Shown here: one piece after another, positions 1-6,793 of the stretch
Numbering within the stretch: position 1 is the first letter of the stretch
Layout of the letters: every line of letters begins with the position of its first letter
Assembly: GCA_903849835.1 (NCBI GenBank)
Contig: CAINKA010000043.1
Span: 1 to 11,703, forward strand
Source of the DNA: an uncultured Alphaproteobacteria bacterium
GTDB lineage: Bacteria > Pseudomonadota > Alphaproteobacteria > Rickettsiales > UBA1997
DNA: 11,703 bases
Direction of reading: 5' to 3'
Translations under genes and position numbers: made by a program
Notes under the pieces: generated by a model
What the model saw: only the letters and a program-made list of their open reading frames with translations
Databases searched by the model: none
What the model was told of the DNA's origin: nothing

Positions 1-41
1 CCTTGAATCATGCTTCGACAAGCTCAGCATGACATTGAAGG
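1..41. repeat. Dispersed hairpin repeat 3' of glyS
   Basis: The arms at 8-14 and 26-32 are perfect 7-bp complements (TCATGCT/AGCATGA) around an 11-nt loop. The flanks 1-7 and 35-41 are also near-complementary (one mismatch). On the minus strand it contains the core TCATGCTG-AG-CTTGTCG, a type of intergenic hairpin I recognise as common in many bacterial genomes. It lies just beyond the glyS stop and could end or stabilise that transcript, but no T-run follows, so I do not call a terminator. A related sequence may occur inside ileS at 3820-3834. Confidence 0.6.
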
Positions 42-59
42 GAGTCGTCACAACGCTTT

Positions 60-2219
60 CTAACAAATTTCCACTTTCGTCAAATCACCAAGCTGCTCAA
101 ATAAATCACGAATTCTTGCGAGAATTAGCAGGCGATTTTCGCGCAGATTTTTATCCGCATCATTCACCACGACATTATCGAAAAAGTGCGCCAGTGGCAC
201 TTCTATGACGTGAAGAAGTTTGAAAGCAGATTCGAAATCTCCTTTGATGATCAGCTTACGAAAGCTAGATTTAATTTGTTTAATTCTGACATGAAGCAAG
301 CGCTCATATTTCGTTTTGAAAGCGAGGCGCGAAGGTTTTCCACGAAATTTTTTTCCATCTTTTTTCTCTTCGATCGTTAAAATATTTGCGGATCTTTTGT
401 AGAGTTCGACGAGATTTTTATGTTTCGGATTTTTAACTAATTCGTTCAAAAAATTAGTTTTTTTCGCGAGATAAAGCATGTCGCAATATTTGTGCGAATC
501 CAGATCTGACAGGTATTCATCGATCACAACATTCACAACATCTTGCTGCGCAAATCCATTTTCTCGTAGATAAGCTTTTAACCTTTCCACAAAAAATTTT
601 ATGATTTCTTCGATGAGATTTTTTTTAGCGATTTGGATGTTTGAATTTTTTTCACTCAAAAGATTTTTGAGTAATTTTGTCGGATAGGCATTGAGAGATT
701 TTTCGATCAAAACTCGAATTGGAAAAGCGATGTCGTAAGCGAAGCTGATGCGAATAATTCCAAGCGTGGCGCGCCTTAGAGCGTAAGGATCTTTCGAGCT
801 TGTTGGCTTTTCGTCAGCTAAAAAAAATCCAACTAACGAATCGATTTTATCGGAGATAGAAAGTGCGATTCCGAGAGATGTTTTTGGCAATTCTGAATTT
901 GGCCCGAGAGGCAAATAATGTTCATAAATTGCGGCAGAAATTTTATTATTTTCGCCTTGCTCACGAGCGTAAAAACTGCCGATTTTTCCTTGCAGCTCAG
1001 GCAGCTCTGCCACTGCTTTGGTGGTTAAATCAATCTTGCATAAATCCACAGCTCTTTCGACCAAATTTAAATCGCAGTGAGGAACGAAAAGTGAAAGTGA
1101 TTTTGTTAGGCTACTAAGGCGAGAAATTTTATCGTGAAGCGATCCAAGTTTTTGGTGGAAGATAATTTTCTTAAGCTCATCAAGCCTTGAAATTAAAGGC
1201 TGTTTCAAATCTCCAGAAATAAAAAATTCTGCATCAGATAGGCGAGCGCGAACCAATTTTTCATTGTCGGAAATAATTTTTTGACGATTCGAATCAGTGA
1301 TGATCGCGTTGGTGACGAAGATAAATTTCTCTGCTAAATTTTTTTCAGAAGTTTCTAAGCAGAAATATTTTTGGTTTAATTTTAGCGTCAGAATCAACAC
1401 TTCATCTGGCAAGTTCATAAACTTTTCATCAATCGATGCAATCAATGCTGTAGGCCATTCGCAGAGACCAGCAACCTCATCAAAAAGTGGAGATTTTTCT
1501 TCATCATCGATTGTCTTTAAACCGAGGTCAAAACTAATTTTTCTGATTTGATCGATGATTTTTTTCTTGCGTTCATGCTGATTGAGGATGACGAAATTAT
1601 CCTCGAGAATTTCTTGGTAATGAGCGGCGTTTGTGATTTGGAGCGGCCTGCGCCCAACTTGAGTAAAGTTATTTGATTTTAATCCCGCAAATTCAAATTC
1701 AATAATTTCGCTGCCAAGCATGCAGGAAATATTTCGGATTGGTCTAATCCATTTTGGTTGGAAGCTGCATCCCTCAACATCCCAGCGCATTAATTTTGGC
1801 CAAGCGCTGATCATTTTTTGCAAAATTTGTGGCGCAGAATTTTTTAGAATCTCGCTGGTTTTAATTTCCGACTCCGGCTTTTCGTAGAGATAGCAAGGCT
1901 GGCCGTTATTTTCGATTTGTTTGAGCTCCGATTCATTTTGCAATCCAACGGATCTTAAAAAGCCCTCAATCGCTTTCTTGTCAGCGCTAAGGCGAGGTCC
2001 GATTTTTTTTATCGCAGCAGATTTTTGACTTGATTGGAGAAGAGTGATGTAAAGCGTTAAGCGGCACGGAGTGACGAAGGATCTGACCTGAGAAGGTTCG
2101 AAGGAAAGATTATTTTTTGTAAAAATTTCTGTGGCGATTCTAAGAAAATTTTCCGCCGCAGATTTTTGCATCGTGGCTGGAATTTCTTCGCTGAAAACTT
2201 CAAGTAAAAAATCTGACAT
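60..2219 (-). CDS. glyS: Glycyl-tRNA synthetase, beta subunit
   Basis: This is the beta chain of the bacterial alpha2-beta2 glycyl-tRNA synthetase, a cytoplasmic enzyme that charges tRNA-Gly; the beta chain mainly binds tRNA. At 719 residues it has the usual family length. Visible family blocks are the N-terminal LLEVFSEEIPA, RPIRNISCMLG (about residues 160-170), a LCEWPTALIAS...LPDEVLILTLK block near 255-280, the RARLSDAEFFISGDLK block near 325-340, and a C-terminal anticodon-binding-like helical region with FFDNVVVNDAD. The ATG start is 5 nt after the hom stop, so the two genes are probably co-transcribed, with no clear Shine-Dalgarno sequence. The stop is TAG. The catalytic alpha subunit gene glyQ, often directly upstream of glyS, is not in this window; hom occupies that place. 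No insertion like those in ileS is visible. Confidence 0.97.
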   Translation of the reverse strand: MSDFLLEVFSEEIPATMQKSAAENFLRIATEIFTKNNLSFEPSQVRSFVTPCRLTLYITLLQSSQKSAAIKKIGPRLSADKKAIEGFLRSVGLQNESELKQIENNGQPCYLYEKPESEIKTSEILKNSAPQILQKMISAWPKLMRWDVEGCSFQPKWIRPIRNISCMLGSEIIEFEFAGLKSNNFTQVGRRPLQITNAAHYQEILEDNFVILNQHERKKKIIDQIRKISFDLGLKTIDDEEKSPLFDEVAGLCEWPTALIASIDEKFMNLPDEVLILTLKLNQKYFCLETSEKNLAEKFIFVTNAIITDSNRQKIISDNEKLVRARLSDAEFFISGDLKQPLISRLDELKKIIFHQKLGSLHDKISRLSSLTKSLSLFVPHCDLNLVERAVDLCKIDLTTKAVAELPELQGKIGSFYAREQGENNKISAAIYEHYLPLGPNSELPKTSLGIALSISDKIDSLVGFFLADEKPTSSKDPYALRRATLGIIRISFAYDIAFPIRVLIEKSLNAYPTKLLKNLLSEKNSNIQIAKKNLIEEIIKFFVERLKAYLRENGFAQQDVVNVVIDEYLSDLDSHKYCDMLYLAKKTNFLNELVKNPKHKNLVELYKRSANILTIEEKKDGKKFRGKPSRLAFKTKYERLLHVRIKQIKSSFRKLIIKGDFESAFKLLHVIEVPLAHFFDNVVVNDADKNLRENRLLILARIRDLFEQLGDLTKVEIC

Positions 2220-2224
2220 GATGT

Positions 2225-3496
2225 TTAAAATTTAGTTTCCTCAACGCGCAAAAATTTAGAAAATTTAACAAGGTTTGAATCGAGGTTTTGCAAGGTTTTA
2301 ACCACGTCTTCTTCGCAATGTTCTTCGGTTAAAAAGCCGCATAAAATTTCTTCGCCTTCATCAAGAAAAAAAGCTTTTTCGATTTTAATTTTCGTGCCAA
2401 AAATTGCTTCGGCTAAATTTGTTTTTTGTGCTAAAATCTTATCAACTTTTAGCTTGATAAAATATTTTCCAACTCTTTGAGAAATGTCGGAAATTTTTGC
2501 GTTTTTTAACTCGTCAGCCTTCACGCCAAAGAGATAAGTTTTTCGATTATTTGCGATGTCAACAAGGTCTGAGACGATTGCTGATCCGGTTGTCAGACTG
2601 CCCGCCCCACGACCGATCATCATGCTCCAACTCGCATTCGAAGTTAAAGTTAAAATCGCATTAAACGGTCCATCGACTTGCGAAATTTTTTCTGATTTTT
2701 TTACCAATGCCGGATAAACTGCCTGCTCAACGCGGTCGCCACGGTTTTTGTAAATCGCTAAAAGTTTTATTTTATAGCCAAGCTCATCGGCAAGCCTGAC
2801 ATCGGAAGCTGAAATTTTATCAATTCCTTCAACGTAAAATTTTTTAAAATTTGGATTTGTTGAGCCAGCTATTGCAGCAAGAATTGTCAATTTGTGAGCA
2901 GCGTCGATCCCTTTAATATCAAGCTCGGGATCAGCTTCGGCATATCCCAATTTCTGCGCTTCTTTCAACGTTTCAGCGAAGTCGGAACCTTCATCGCTCA
3001 TCTTCGTCAAAATGAAATTACAAGTGCCGTTTAGGATTGCGTAAATTTCCAAAATTTCGCTGGAGGTAAAACTTTCTTTGTAAGATTTGATGATCGGATT
3101 TGCGCCGGCGGTTGAAGCTTCGAAGCCAATATGTCCATCATATTTTTCAACAAGTTTTGCAATTTCTGCGCCATGTTCCGCGAGAAGTGCTTTGTTTGCG
3201 GTAACGAATTTTTTCCCGTTTCTTATCGAATTTTCTAGCAAGTCTTTTGCGAGCGAAGTGCCACCCATGACCTCAACAACCACGTCGATTTCAGGGTCAT
3301 TGGCAAGATCAATTGCGTTGGAATAAAATTTAATTTTTGGATCAAGAAAATCTTTTTTACTGCGAGCAGAAGCTGCGACGATCTCAAGCTCAGCTTGGCT
3401 TTTGAGCGAGAGAATTTTTGCATCTTTTTTTAGAATATCGTAAACGCCCTTGCCAACGACTCCAAGTCCAGCAAGGCCGATTCTTATTTTTTTCAT
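2225..3496 (-). CDS. hom: Homoserine dehydrogenase
   Basis: It catalyses NAD(P)H-dependent reduction of aspartate semialdehyde to homoserine, the branch point to threonine and methionine. The 423-residue length matches the monofunctional (not ThrA-fused) form with a C-terminal ACT domain. The N-terminal Rossmann motif GLGVVG is at residues 10-15. The conserved TANK is at 99-102 and NGTCNFIL near 156-163. The catalytic signature ADPELDIKGIDAAHK spans about 188-202, where D198 and K202 correspond to the conserved catalytic Asp and Lys. Residues from about 345 look like the ACT domain, which in this family gives threonine feedback control. The ATG at 3494-3496 is preceded by no Shine-Dalgarno. 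It heads a likely hom-glyS operon from a promoter shared divergently with ileS. Its presence suggests that the threonine/methionine branch is retained, unlike in obligate Rickettsia. Confidence 0.97.
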   Translation of the reverse strand: MKKIRIGLAGLGVVGKGVYDILKKDAKILSLKSQAELEIVAASARSKKDFLDPKIKFYSNAIDLANDPEIDVVVEVMGGTSLAKDLLENSIRNGKKFVTANKALLAEHGAEIAKLVEKYDGHIGFEASTAGANPIIKSYKESFTSSEILEIYAILNGTCNFILTKMSDEGSDFAETLKEAQKLGYAEADPELDIKGIDAAHKLTILAAIAGSTNPNFKKFYVEGIDKISASDVRLADELGYKIKLLAIYKNRGDRVEQAVYPALVKKSEKISQVDGPFNAILTLTSNASWSMMIGRGAGSLTTGSAIVSDLVDIANNRKTYLFGVKADELKNAKISDISQRVGKYFIKLKVDKILAQKTNLAEAIFGTKIKIEKAFFLDEGEEILCGFLTEEHCEEDVVKTLQNLDSNLVKFSKFLRVEETKF

Positions 3497-3535
3497 GAAA
3501 ATTTTGAGGGGAATTGAGCAGATGAATGGGCGCGT

Positions 3536-3564
3536 TTTTTAATTTTCAATTGACCTAAATTCAA
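3536..3564 (-). promoter_or_regulatory. Candidate promoter of hom-glyS
   Basis: On the minus strand a -35-like TTGAAT (3559-3564) is separated by 17 nt from a -10-like TAAAAA (3536-3541, 4 of 6 consensus positions). This places transcription start near 3529, about 33 nt before the hom ATG. On the plus strand a good -35 (TTGACC, 3550-3555) for ileS overlaps it, but the matching -10 (TTAGGT, 3573-3578) is poor. The motif is short and the background AT-rich, so this is only a candidate. Confidence 0.35.
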
Positions 3565-3579
3565 GCGGTTTGTTAGGTT

Positions 3580-3614
3580 AGGCATTAGGCGTAAGTCGTA
3601 AGGCGTAAGTCGAT
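3580..3614. repeat. Degenerate heptamer tandem repeat before ileS
   Basis: The leader of ileS contains consecutive 7-mers: AGGCATT, AGGCGTA, AGTCGTA, AGGCGTA, AGTCGAT. It can also be read as a 14-nt unit (AGGCGTAAGTCGTA at 3587-3600) repeated with 12 identical positions from 3601. It lies 24-58 nt before the ileS ATG, between the candidate -35 and the start codon, so copy-number change would alter the ileS leader or promoter spacing. Whether it is regulatory or a neutral short-repeat tract cannot be told from one copy of the locus. Confidence 0.6.
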
Positions 3615-3637
3615 TTTAAAAAAAATTCCCAAAAAAA

Positions 3638-6600
3638 ATGACGAAAAAAAATTATCCTGAGGCAAATCAGAATTTAGATTTTGCCAAAATGGAGGAAGAA
3701 ATTTTGCGCTTTTGGCAGCAAGAAAAAATTTTCGAAAAGTCAGTTGAGATCAGAAATTTTGCTGGAGAAGAAGTTGAGGACAATGTGTCGCCAGTGCTCT
3801 CAGCCTGCGCTTTGAAGGATCATGCTGCTTGTCGTCATTCTCACGCAGAAAAATCTGAATTCGTTTTCTACGACGGCCCACCTTTCGCCAACGGCCTTCC
3901 GCACTACGGCCACTTACTGACTGGCTTCATCAAAGATTTAGTCGCGCGTTACCAAACGATGAAAGGCAAAAAAGTTGAACGCAAATTTGGTTGGGACACA
4001 CACGGATTGCCGGTTGAAATGGAAAATGAAAAAGAGCTTGGAGTCTCTGGACAGCTTGCCATTCAAGCCTTCGGCATCGAAAAATTTAACGCCGCCTGCG
4101 AAAAATCGGTGATGAAATATGCGGGAGATTGGGAAAATTATGTGACGCGCCAAGGCCGTTTTGTCGATTTCAAAAATAGCTACAAGACGATGGATTTGAG
4201 CTACATGGAATCGGTTTTGTGGGCGTTTAAACAGCTGCACGAGAAGGGTTTGCTCTACGAAGATTTTCGTGTTGTGCCCTACTCTTGGGCTTGCCAGACG
4301 CCTTTGTCGAACTTTGAAACGCGGATGGATAATTCTTACCGGCAGAAGGCGAGTAAGGCGGTGACGGTGAAGTTTGAATTGGAAGATGAGAGTGCAAAAC
4401 GATTGTTGAGCCGGATGGGGTTTGTAACCCAGTCCGCACGTTCAGCTCAAGAACATGAACATGGGGACGGGGTTACAAACCCCATCCCGCAACCATCACG
4501 AGTTTCACTCGTCGCTTGGACAACGACGCCTTGGACTTTGCCGTCGAATCTTGGCTTGGCGGTTGGGAAAAATATCAACTACGGAATAGTGACCAATGAA
4601 AATGATGAAATATTAATAACGGCAATTTCCGCATCTGCCGAAGAATCTTTTTCTTCGAATAGTCCCGATCCTTCTATTTTCACGACTCTACCGGGAGAGC
4701 CAAGGCTTCATAAAGTTATTAAAGGTTCTGAGCTCATCGGCCTCAACTACAAACCACTTTTTCCTTATTTTTCCGATCACGAAAAAACCAAAAATAATCC
4801 AAAAGTTTTTTCAATCCTTCACGGCGATTTTGTAACAACGGAAGAAGGAACGGGCATCGTTCACATGGCTCCCGGATTTGGTGAAGACGATCAATTGCTT
4901 TGCAAGGCGAACGGGATTCCAACTCTGTGTCCCGTTGATGAGGGTGGGAAATTTACGGCGGAGATTTTTGATCTCGGTGTAACTCCCTCTCCCTTGAGGG
5001 GAGAGGGTTGGGGTGAGGGTGAAAAAAACCTCGACCTCACAGATTTGTCAAAAAATTTAAGAAAAAATCAAACCGAAGCTGAGTCAAAACTTTGGAATAT
5101 TTTAAGAAGTAGGCAGATCGAAAATTTTAAATTCAGAAGGCAGCAGCAGATCGGGAATTACATTGCTGACTTTGTTTGCTTAGAAAAAAAATTAATCGTT
5201 GAACTTGATGGCGGGCAACATGCTGAAGAAAAAAATATCTCTAAAGATCAGGAGAGAACAAGGTTTTTAGAGCAAGAAGGATTCAGGGTTTTGAGATTTT
5301 GGAATGAAGAAGTTTTTAAAAATACCGATGGAGTTTGCGATGCGATTTGGAATGAACTTAATCACCCTCACCCAACCCTCTCCCCTCAAGGGAGAGGGCT
5401 TGAACCGAGTTTGTCCCTAAAATCCCGCCAAGTCTTCGACACCAACGATGACATCATCCGCTACCTCAAATCAACGGGCGCTTGGCTAAAAACCGAACAA
5501 TACCTCCACAACTACCCCCATTGCTGGCGCACAGACACGCCGCTGATCTACAAGGCCGTGTCTTCGTGGTACGTCAAAGTCACCGACATCAAAGATCGAA
5601 TGGTCGAGTTGAATCAGGGAATTAACTGGATTCCGAACCACATCAAAGACGGGCAATTTGGAAAATGGCTTGAAGGCGCTCGCGATTGGTCGATCACGCG
5701 CAACCGCTTCTGGGGCTGTCCGGTGCCGGTTTGGAAATCGGAATCGGGGAAGCTAAAAGTTTTTGGATCGATTGCTGAATTGGAAAAAATTTCTGGAAAA
5801 AAAATCACCAATCTCCATCGCCCTTTCATCGACGAAATTACTTTCGAGGAAAATGGCGAGAAATTTAAACGTGTCACCGACGTGCTCGATTGCTGGTTTG
5901 AAAGTGGTTCGATGCCTTACGCCCAAGTTCATTATCCGTTCGAAAATAAGGAATGGTTTGAGCAAAATTTCCCCGCCGATTTTATCACCGAATATGTCGC
6001 GCAAACTCGCGGTTGGTTTTACACTTTAATGGTTTTGTCGACTGCGCTTTTCGATCGCGCACCGTTTAAAAACGTGATTTGCCACGGAACTATTTTGGAT
6101 GAGAAGTCGCAAAAACTTTCGAAGCGTTTGAAAAATTACGCCGATCCACTCGAAATTTTTTCGACTTTTGGCTCAGACGCCATGCGCTTCTACATGATTT
6201 CACAACCTGTGATGCGTGGACAAGAATTGCGGATCGATAAAGAAGGCAAAGCGATACGTGACACTTTACGCTTGTCGATCAAACCACTGATCAACGCCTT
6301 TAATTTTTTCTGTCTTTACGCGAATGCGGATGGGATTTTGGCGAAGAGAATTGTTGGTGAAGGATCCCCCTATTTAGGGGGATCGAGTCGACGCGTTAGC
6401 GCGACGAAGGGGGTGCATAACACTCTGGATCGTTACATTCTAGCCAAGCTGAAGTCAGCAGTGACAAAGATCGACAGCGCGATGGAAAATTACGACACCG
6501 TGATTGCTTGCGAAGAATTTGTGCAGTTTTTTGAGGCGCTGAACAATTGGTACATCAGAAGAAATCGTCAGCGGTTTTGGAAAAAGGCCGAGGTGAGTGC

Positions 6601-6793
6601 CAATGGGGAAATTTCTGATGAGGATAAACAAAATGCTTACGACGTGCTTTACACGGTTTTGGTAACAATGTGTGAGGCCGCGGCGCCACTGCTTCCGTTT
6701 ACGGCGGAGTTTGTTTGGAGGGGTCTAACCTCCTTTGAAAAAGGAGGTGGCCTCGCGAAAGCGAGGTCGGAGGATTTTCTCGTCGCGAGTTAG
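3638..6793 (+). CDS. ileS: Isoleucyl-tRNA synthetase, eukaryote-like, with in-frame insertions and truncated C-terminus
   Basis: This class I synthetase charges tRNA-Ile in the cytoplasm. The HIGH motif appears as HYGH (residues 89-92) and KMSKS as KLSKR (826-830), the pattern of the eukaryote-like IleRS2 type found in Rickettsiales. The editing domain is recognisable by WTTTPWTLPSN (about 294-304) and GTGIVHMAPGFGEDD (404-418). The anticodon-binding helical domain starts near DRYILAK and reaches LLPFTAEFVWRGLT. The 1051 residues include extra blocks absent from normal IleRS: about 41-70, about 258-287, 450-587 (a DUF559 nuclease) and about 909-925. The last residues after WRGLT are read from a palindromic element, and the usual C-terminal region of well over 100 residues is missing; there is no room for it before recR. 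The frame is otherwise intact over 3.1 kb, so it is probably expressed, but function without the C-terminus is uncertain. No Shine-Dalgarno is seen. Confidence 0.96.
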   Translation: MTKKNYPEANQNLDFAKMEEEILRFWQQEKIFEKSVEIRNFAGEEVEDNVSPVLSACALKDHAACRHSHAEKSEFVFYDGPPFANGLPHYGHLLTGFIKDLVARYQTMKGKKVERKFGWDTHGLPVEMENEKELGVSGQLAIQAFGIEKFNAACEKSVMKYAGDWENYVTRQGRFVDFKNSYKTMDLSYMESVLWAFKQLHEKGLLYEDFRVVPYSWACQTPLSNFETRMDNSYRQKASKAVTVKFELEDESAKRLLSRMGFVTQSARSAQEHEHGDGVTNPIPQPSRVSLVAWTTTPWTLPSNLGLAVGKNINYGIVTNENDEILITAISASAEESFSSNSPDPSIFTTLPGEPRLHKVIKGSELIGLNYKPLFPYFSDHEKTKNNPKVFSILHGDFVTTEEGTGIVHMAPGFGEDDQLLCKANGIPTLCPVDEGGKFTAEIFDLGVTPSPLRGEGWGEGEKNLDLTDLSKNLRKNQTEAESKLWNILRSRQIENFKFRRQQQIGNYIADFVCLEKKLIVELDGGQHAEEKNISKDQERTRFLEQEGFRVLRFWNEEVFKNTDGVCDAIWNELNHPHPTLSPQGRGLEPSLSLKSRQVFDTNDDIIRYLKSTGAWLKTEQYLHNYPHCWRTDTPLIYKAVSSWYVKVTDIKDRMVELNQGINWIPNHIKDGQFGKWLEGARDWSITRNRFWGCPVPVWKSESGKLKVFGSIAELEKISGKKITNLHRPFIDEITFEENGEKFKRVTDVLDCWFESGSMPYAQVHYPFENKEWFEQNFPADFITEYVAQTRGWFYTLMVLSTALFDRAPFKNVICHGTILDEKSQKLSKRLKNYADPLEIFSTFGSDAMRFYMISQPVMRGQELRIDKEGKAIRDTLRLSIKPLINAFNFFCLYANADGILAKRIVGEGSPYLGGSSRRVSATKGVHNTLDRYILAKLKSAVTKIDSAMENYDTVIACEEFVQFFEALNNWYIRRNRQRFWKKAEVSANGEISDEDKQNAYDVLYTVLVTMCEAAAPLLPFTAEFVWRGLTSFEKGGGLAKARSEDFLVAS
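3758..3847 (+). repeat. Probable decayed palindromic insertion near the IleRS N-terminus
   Basis: About 30 codons between FEKSVEIR and SEFVFYDGPPFANG (residues about 41-70) have no counterpart I can place in IleRS, where these two blocks are normally close together. The DNA carries TCATGCTG (3820-3827) directly followed by CTTGTCG (3828-3834). These are the same two blocks found, 2 nt apart, in the hairpin repeat at the window start (minus strand, 16-32). The insertion no longer forms a good hairpin; only a weak CTGCG/CGCAG pairing flanks it. The boundaries are approximate. Confidence 0.4.
4413..4487. repeat. In-frame inverted-repeat insertion in ileS (75 bp)
   Basis: The arms 4413-4435 and 4465-4487 are reverse complements at 22 of 23 positions (core GGGGTTTGTAACCC), with a 29-nt spacer. 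The element translates as residues about 259-283 of IleRS, between the conserved AVTVKFELED and LVAWTTTPWT blocks at the entry to the editing domain, where extra residues can probably be tolerated. Of the three forward frames only the one used is open; the other two contain stops within the element. This matches selection for an in-frame insertion. The repeat sequence is unrelated to that bounding the DUF559 unit. Confidence 0.85.
4985..5022 (+). repeat. Left inverted repeat of the DUF559 unit
   Basis: 38 nt. It begins with its own hairpin (CCCTCTCCC at 4985-4993, GGGAGAGGG at 4999-5007, 5-nt loop) and continues with the tail TTGGGGTGAGGGTGA. It is translated as SPLRGEGWGEG. Only this one of the three frames lacks a stop codon. 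It is identical to the reverse complement of 5362-5398 except for one extra G. Confidence 0.9.
5042..5359 (+). other. DUF559 (Vsr-like PD-(D/E)XK) nuclease domain within IleRS
   Basis: Residues 469-574 of the fused protein match a full DUF559 domain. They contain the opening KNLRKNQTEAESKLW, then FKFRRQQQIGNYIADFVC, KLIVELDGGQH and a closing GFRVLRFWNEEVFKNTDGV. The putative catalytic set D511, E522 and D524 (D-x10-E-x-D) with H528 is complete, so the domain is probably active or only recently inactive. It contains no in-frame ATG. Separate translation would need the TTG at codon 470, so it is most likely made as part of IleRS. DUF559 proteins are distant relatives of the Vsr mismatch endonuclease, and their biological role is generally unassigned. 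A sampled 60-nt row inside (5041-5100) is about 27% GC, while the ileS row just downstream (5461-5520) is about 50%. Confidence 0.92.
5362..5398 (-). repeat. Right inverted repeat of the DUF559 unit
   Basis: 37 nt, the reverse complement of the left end with one C missing in the tail (CACCC instead of CACCCC). It also contains the CCCTCTCCC/GGGAGAGGG hairpin, at 5376-5398. In the plus-strand direction all three frames are free of stops, and the frame used gives HPHPTLSPQGRG. Confidence 0.9.
6363..6413. repeat. Double-hairpin insertion in ileS
   Basis: The first hairpin has 10-bp arms GATCCCCCTA (6363-6372) and TAGGGGGATC (6375-6384). A second stem follows: GTCG-A-CGC (6387-6394) with GCGCGAC (6399-6405), seven pairs with one bulged A and tetraloop GTTA. 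A tail AGGGGG (6408-6413) repeats the G-run of the first arm. It is translated as about residues 909-925, between the blocks ending NADGILAKRI and starting NTLDRYILAK, which are close together in related enzymes. Its layout (outer palindrome, variable stem with tetraloop, G-rich tail) matches the element at 6721-6885. Confidence 0.75.

Larger units (their letters stand above)
4985..5398 (+). mobile_element. DUF559 nuclease unit with inverted-repeat ends, inserted in frame in ileS
   Basis: This 414-bp unit (exactly 138 codons, IleRS residues 450-587) is bounded by inverted repeats and encodes one nuclease domain. It sits between KFTAEIFDL and SRQVFDTNDDIIRYLK, which in normal IleRS are nearly adjacent within the editing domain. 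The ends differ by a single C, so divergence since insertion is small. No stop, start or frameshift interrupts the host protein. There are no transposase, integrase or intein splice motifs. It resembles Rickettsia palindromic elements in inserting in frame in a coding gene, but carries its own enzyme. Whether the nuclease drives its spread is inference. Confidence 0.8.

Noticed and set aside
863..1551. Plus-strand open frames within glyS
   Set aside because: They lie antisense to strongly conserved glyS coding sequence and show no recognisable protein features; typical shadow frames.
4985..5398. Insertion in ileS as an intein
   Set aside because: No intein N-terminal Cys/Ser block or C-terminal His-Asn followed by Cys/Ser/Thr at the junctions, and 138 residues consist of DUF559 plus repeat-encoded linkers only.
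4985..5398. Group I or II intron carrying a homing nuclease
   Set aside because: The reading frame is continuous through the whole insert, and its short inverted-repeat ends do not resemble intron cores.
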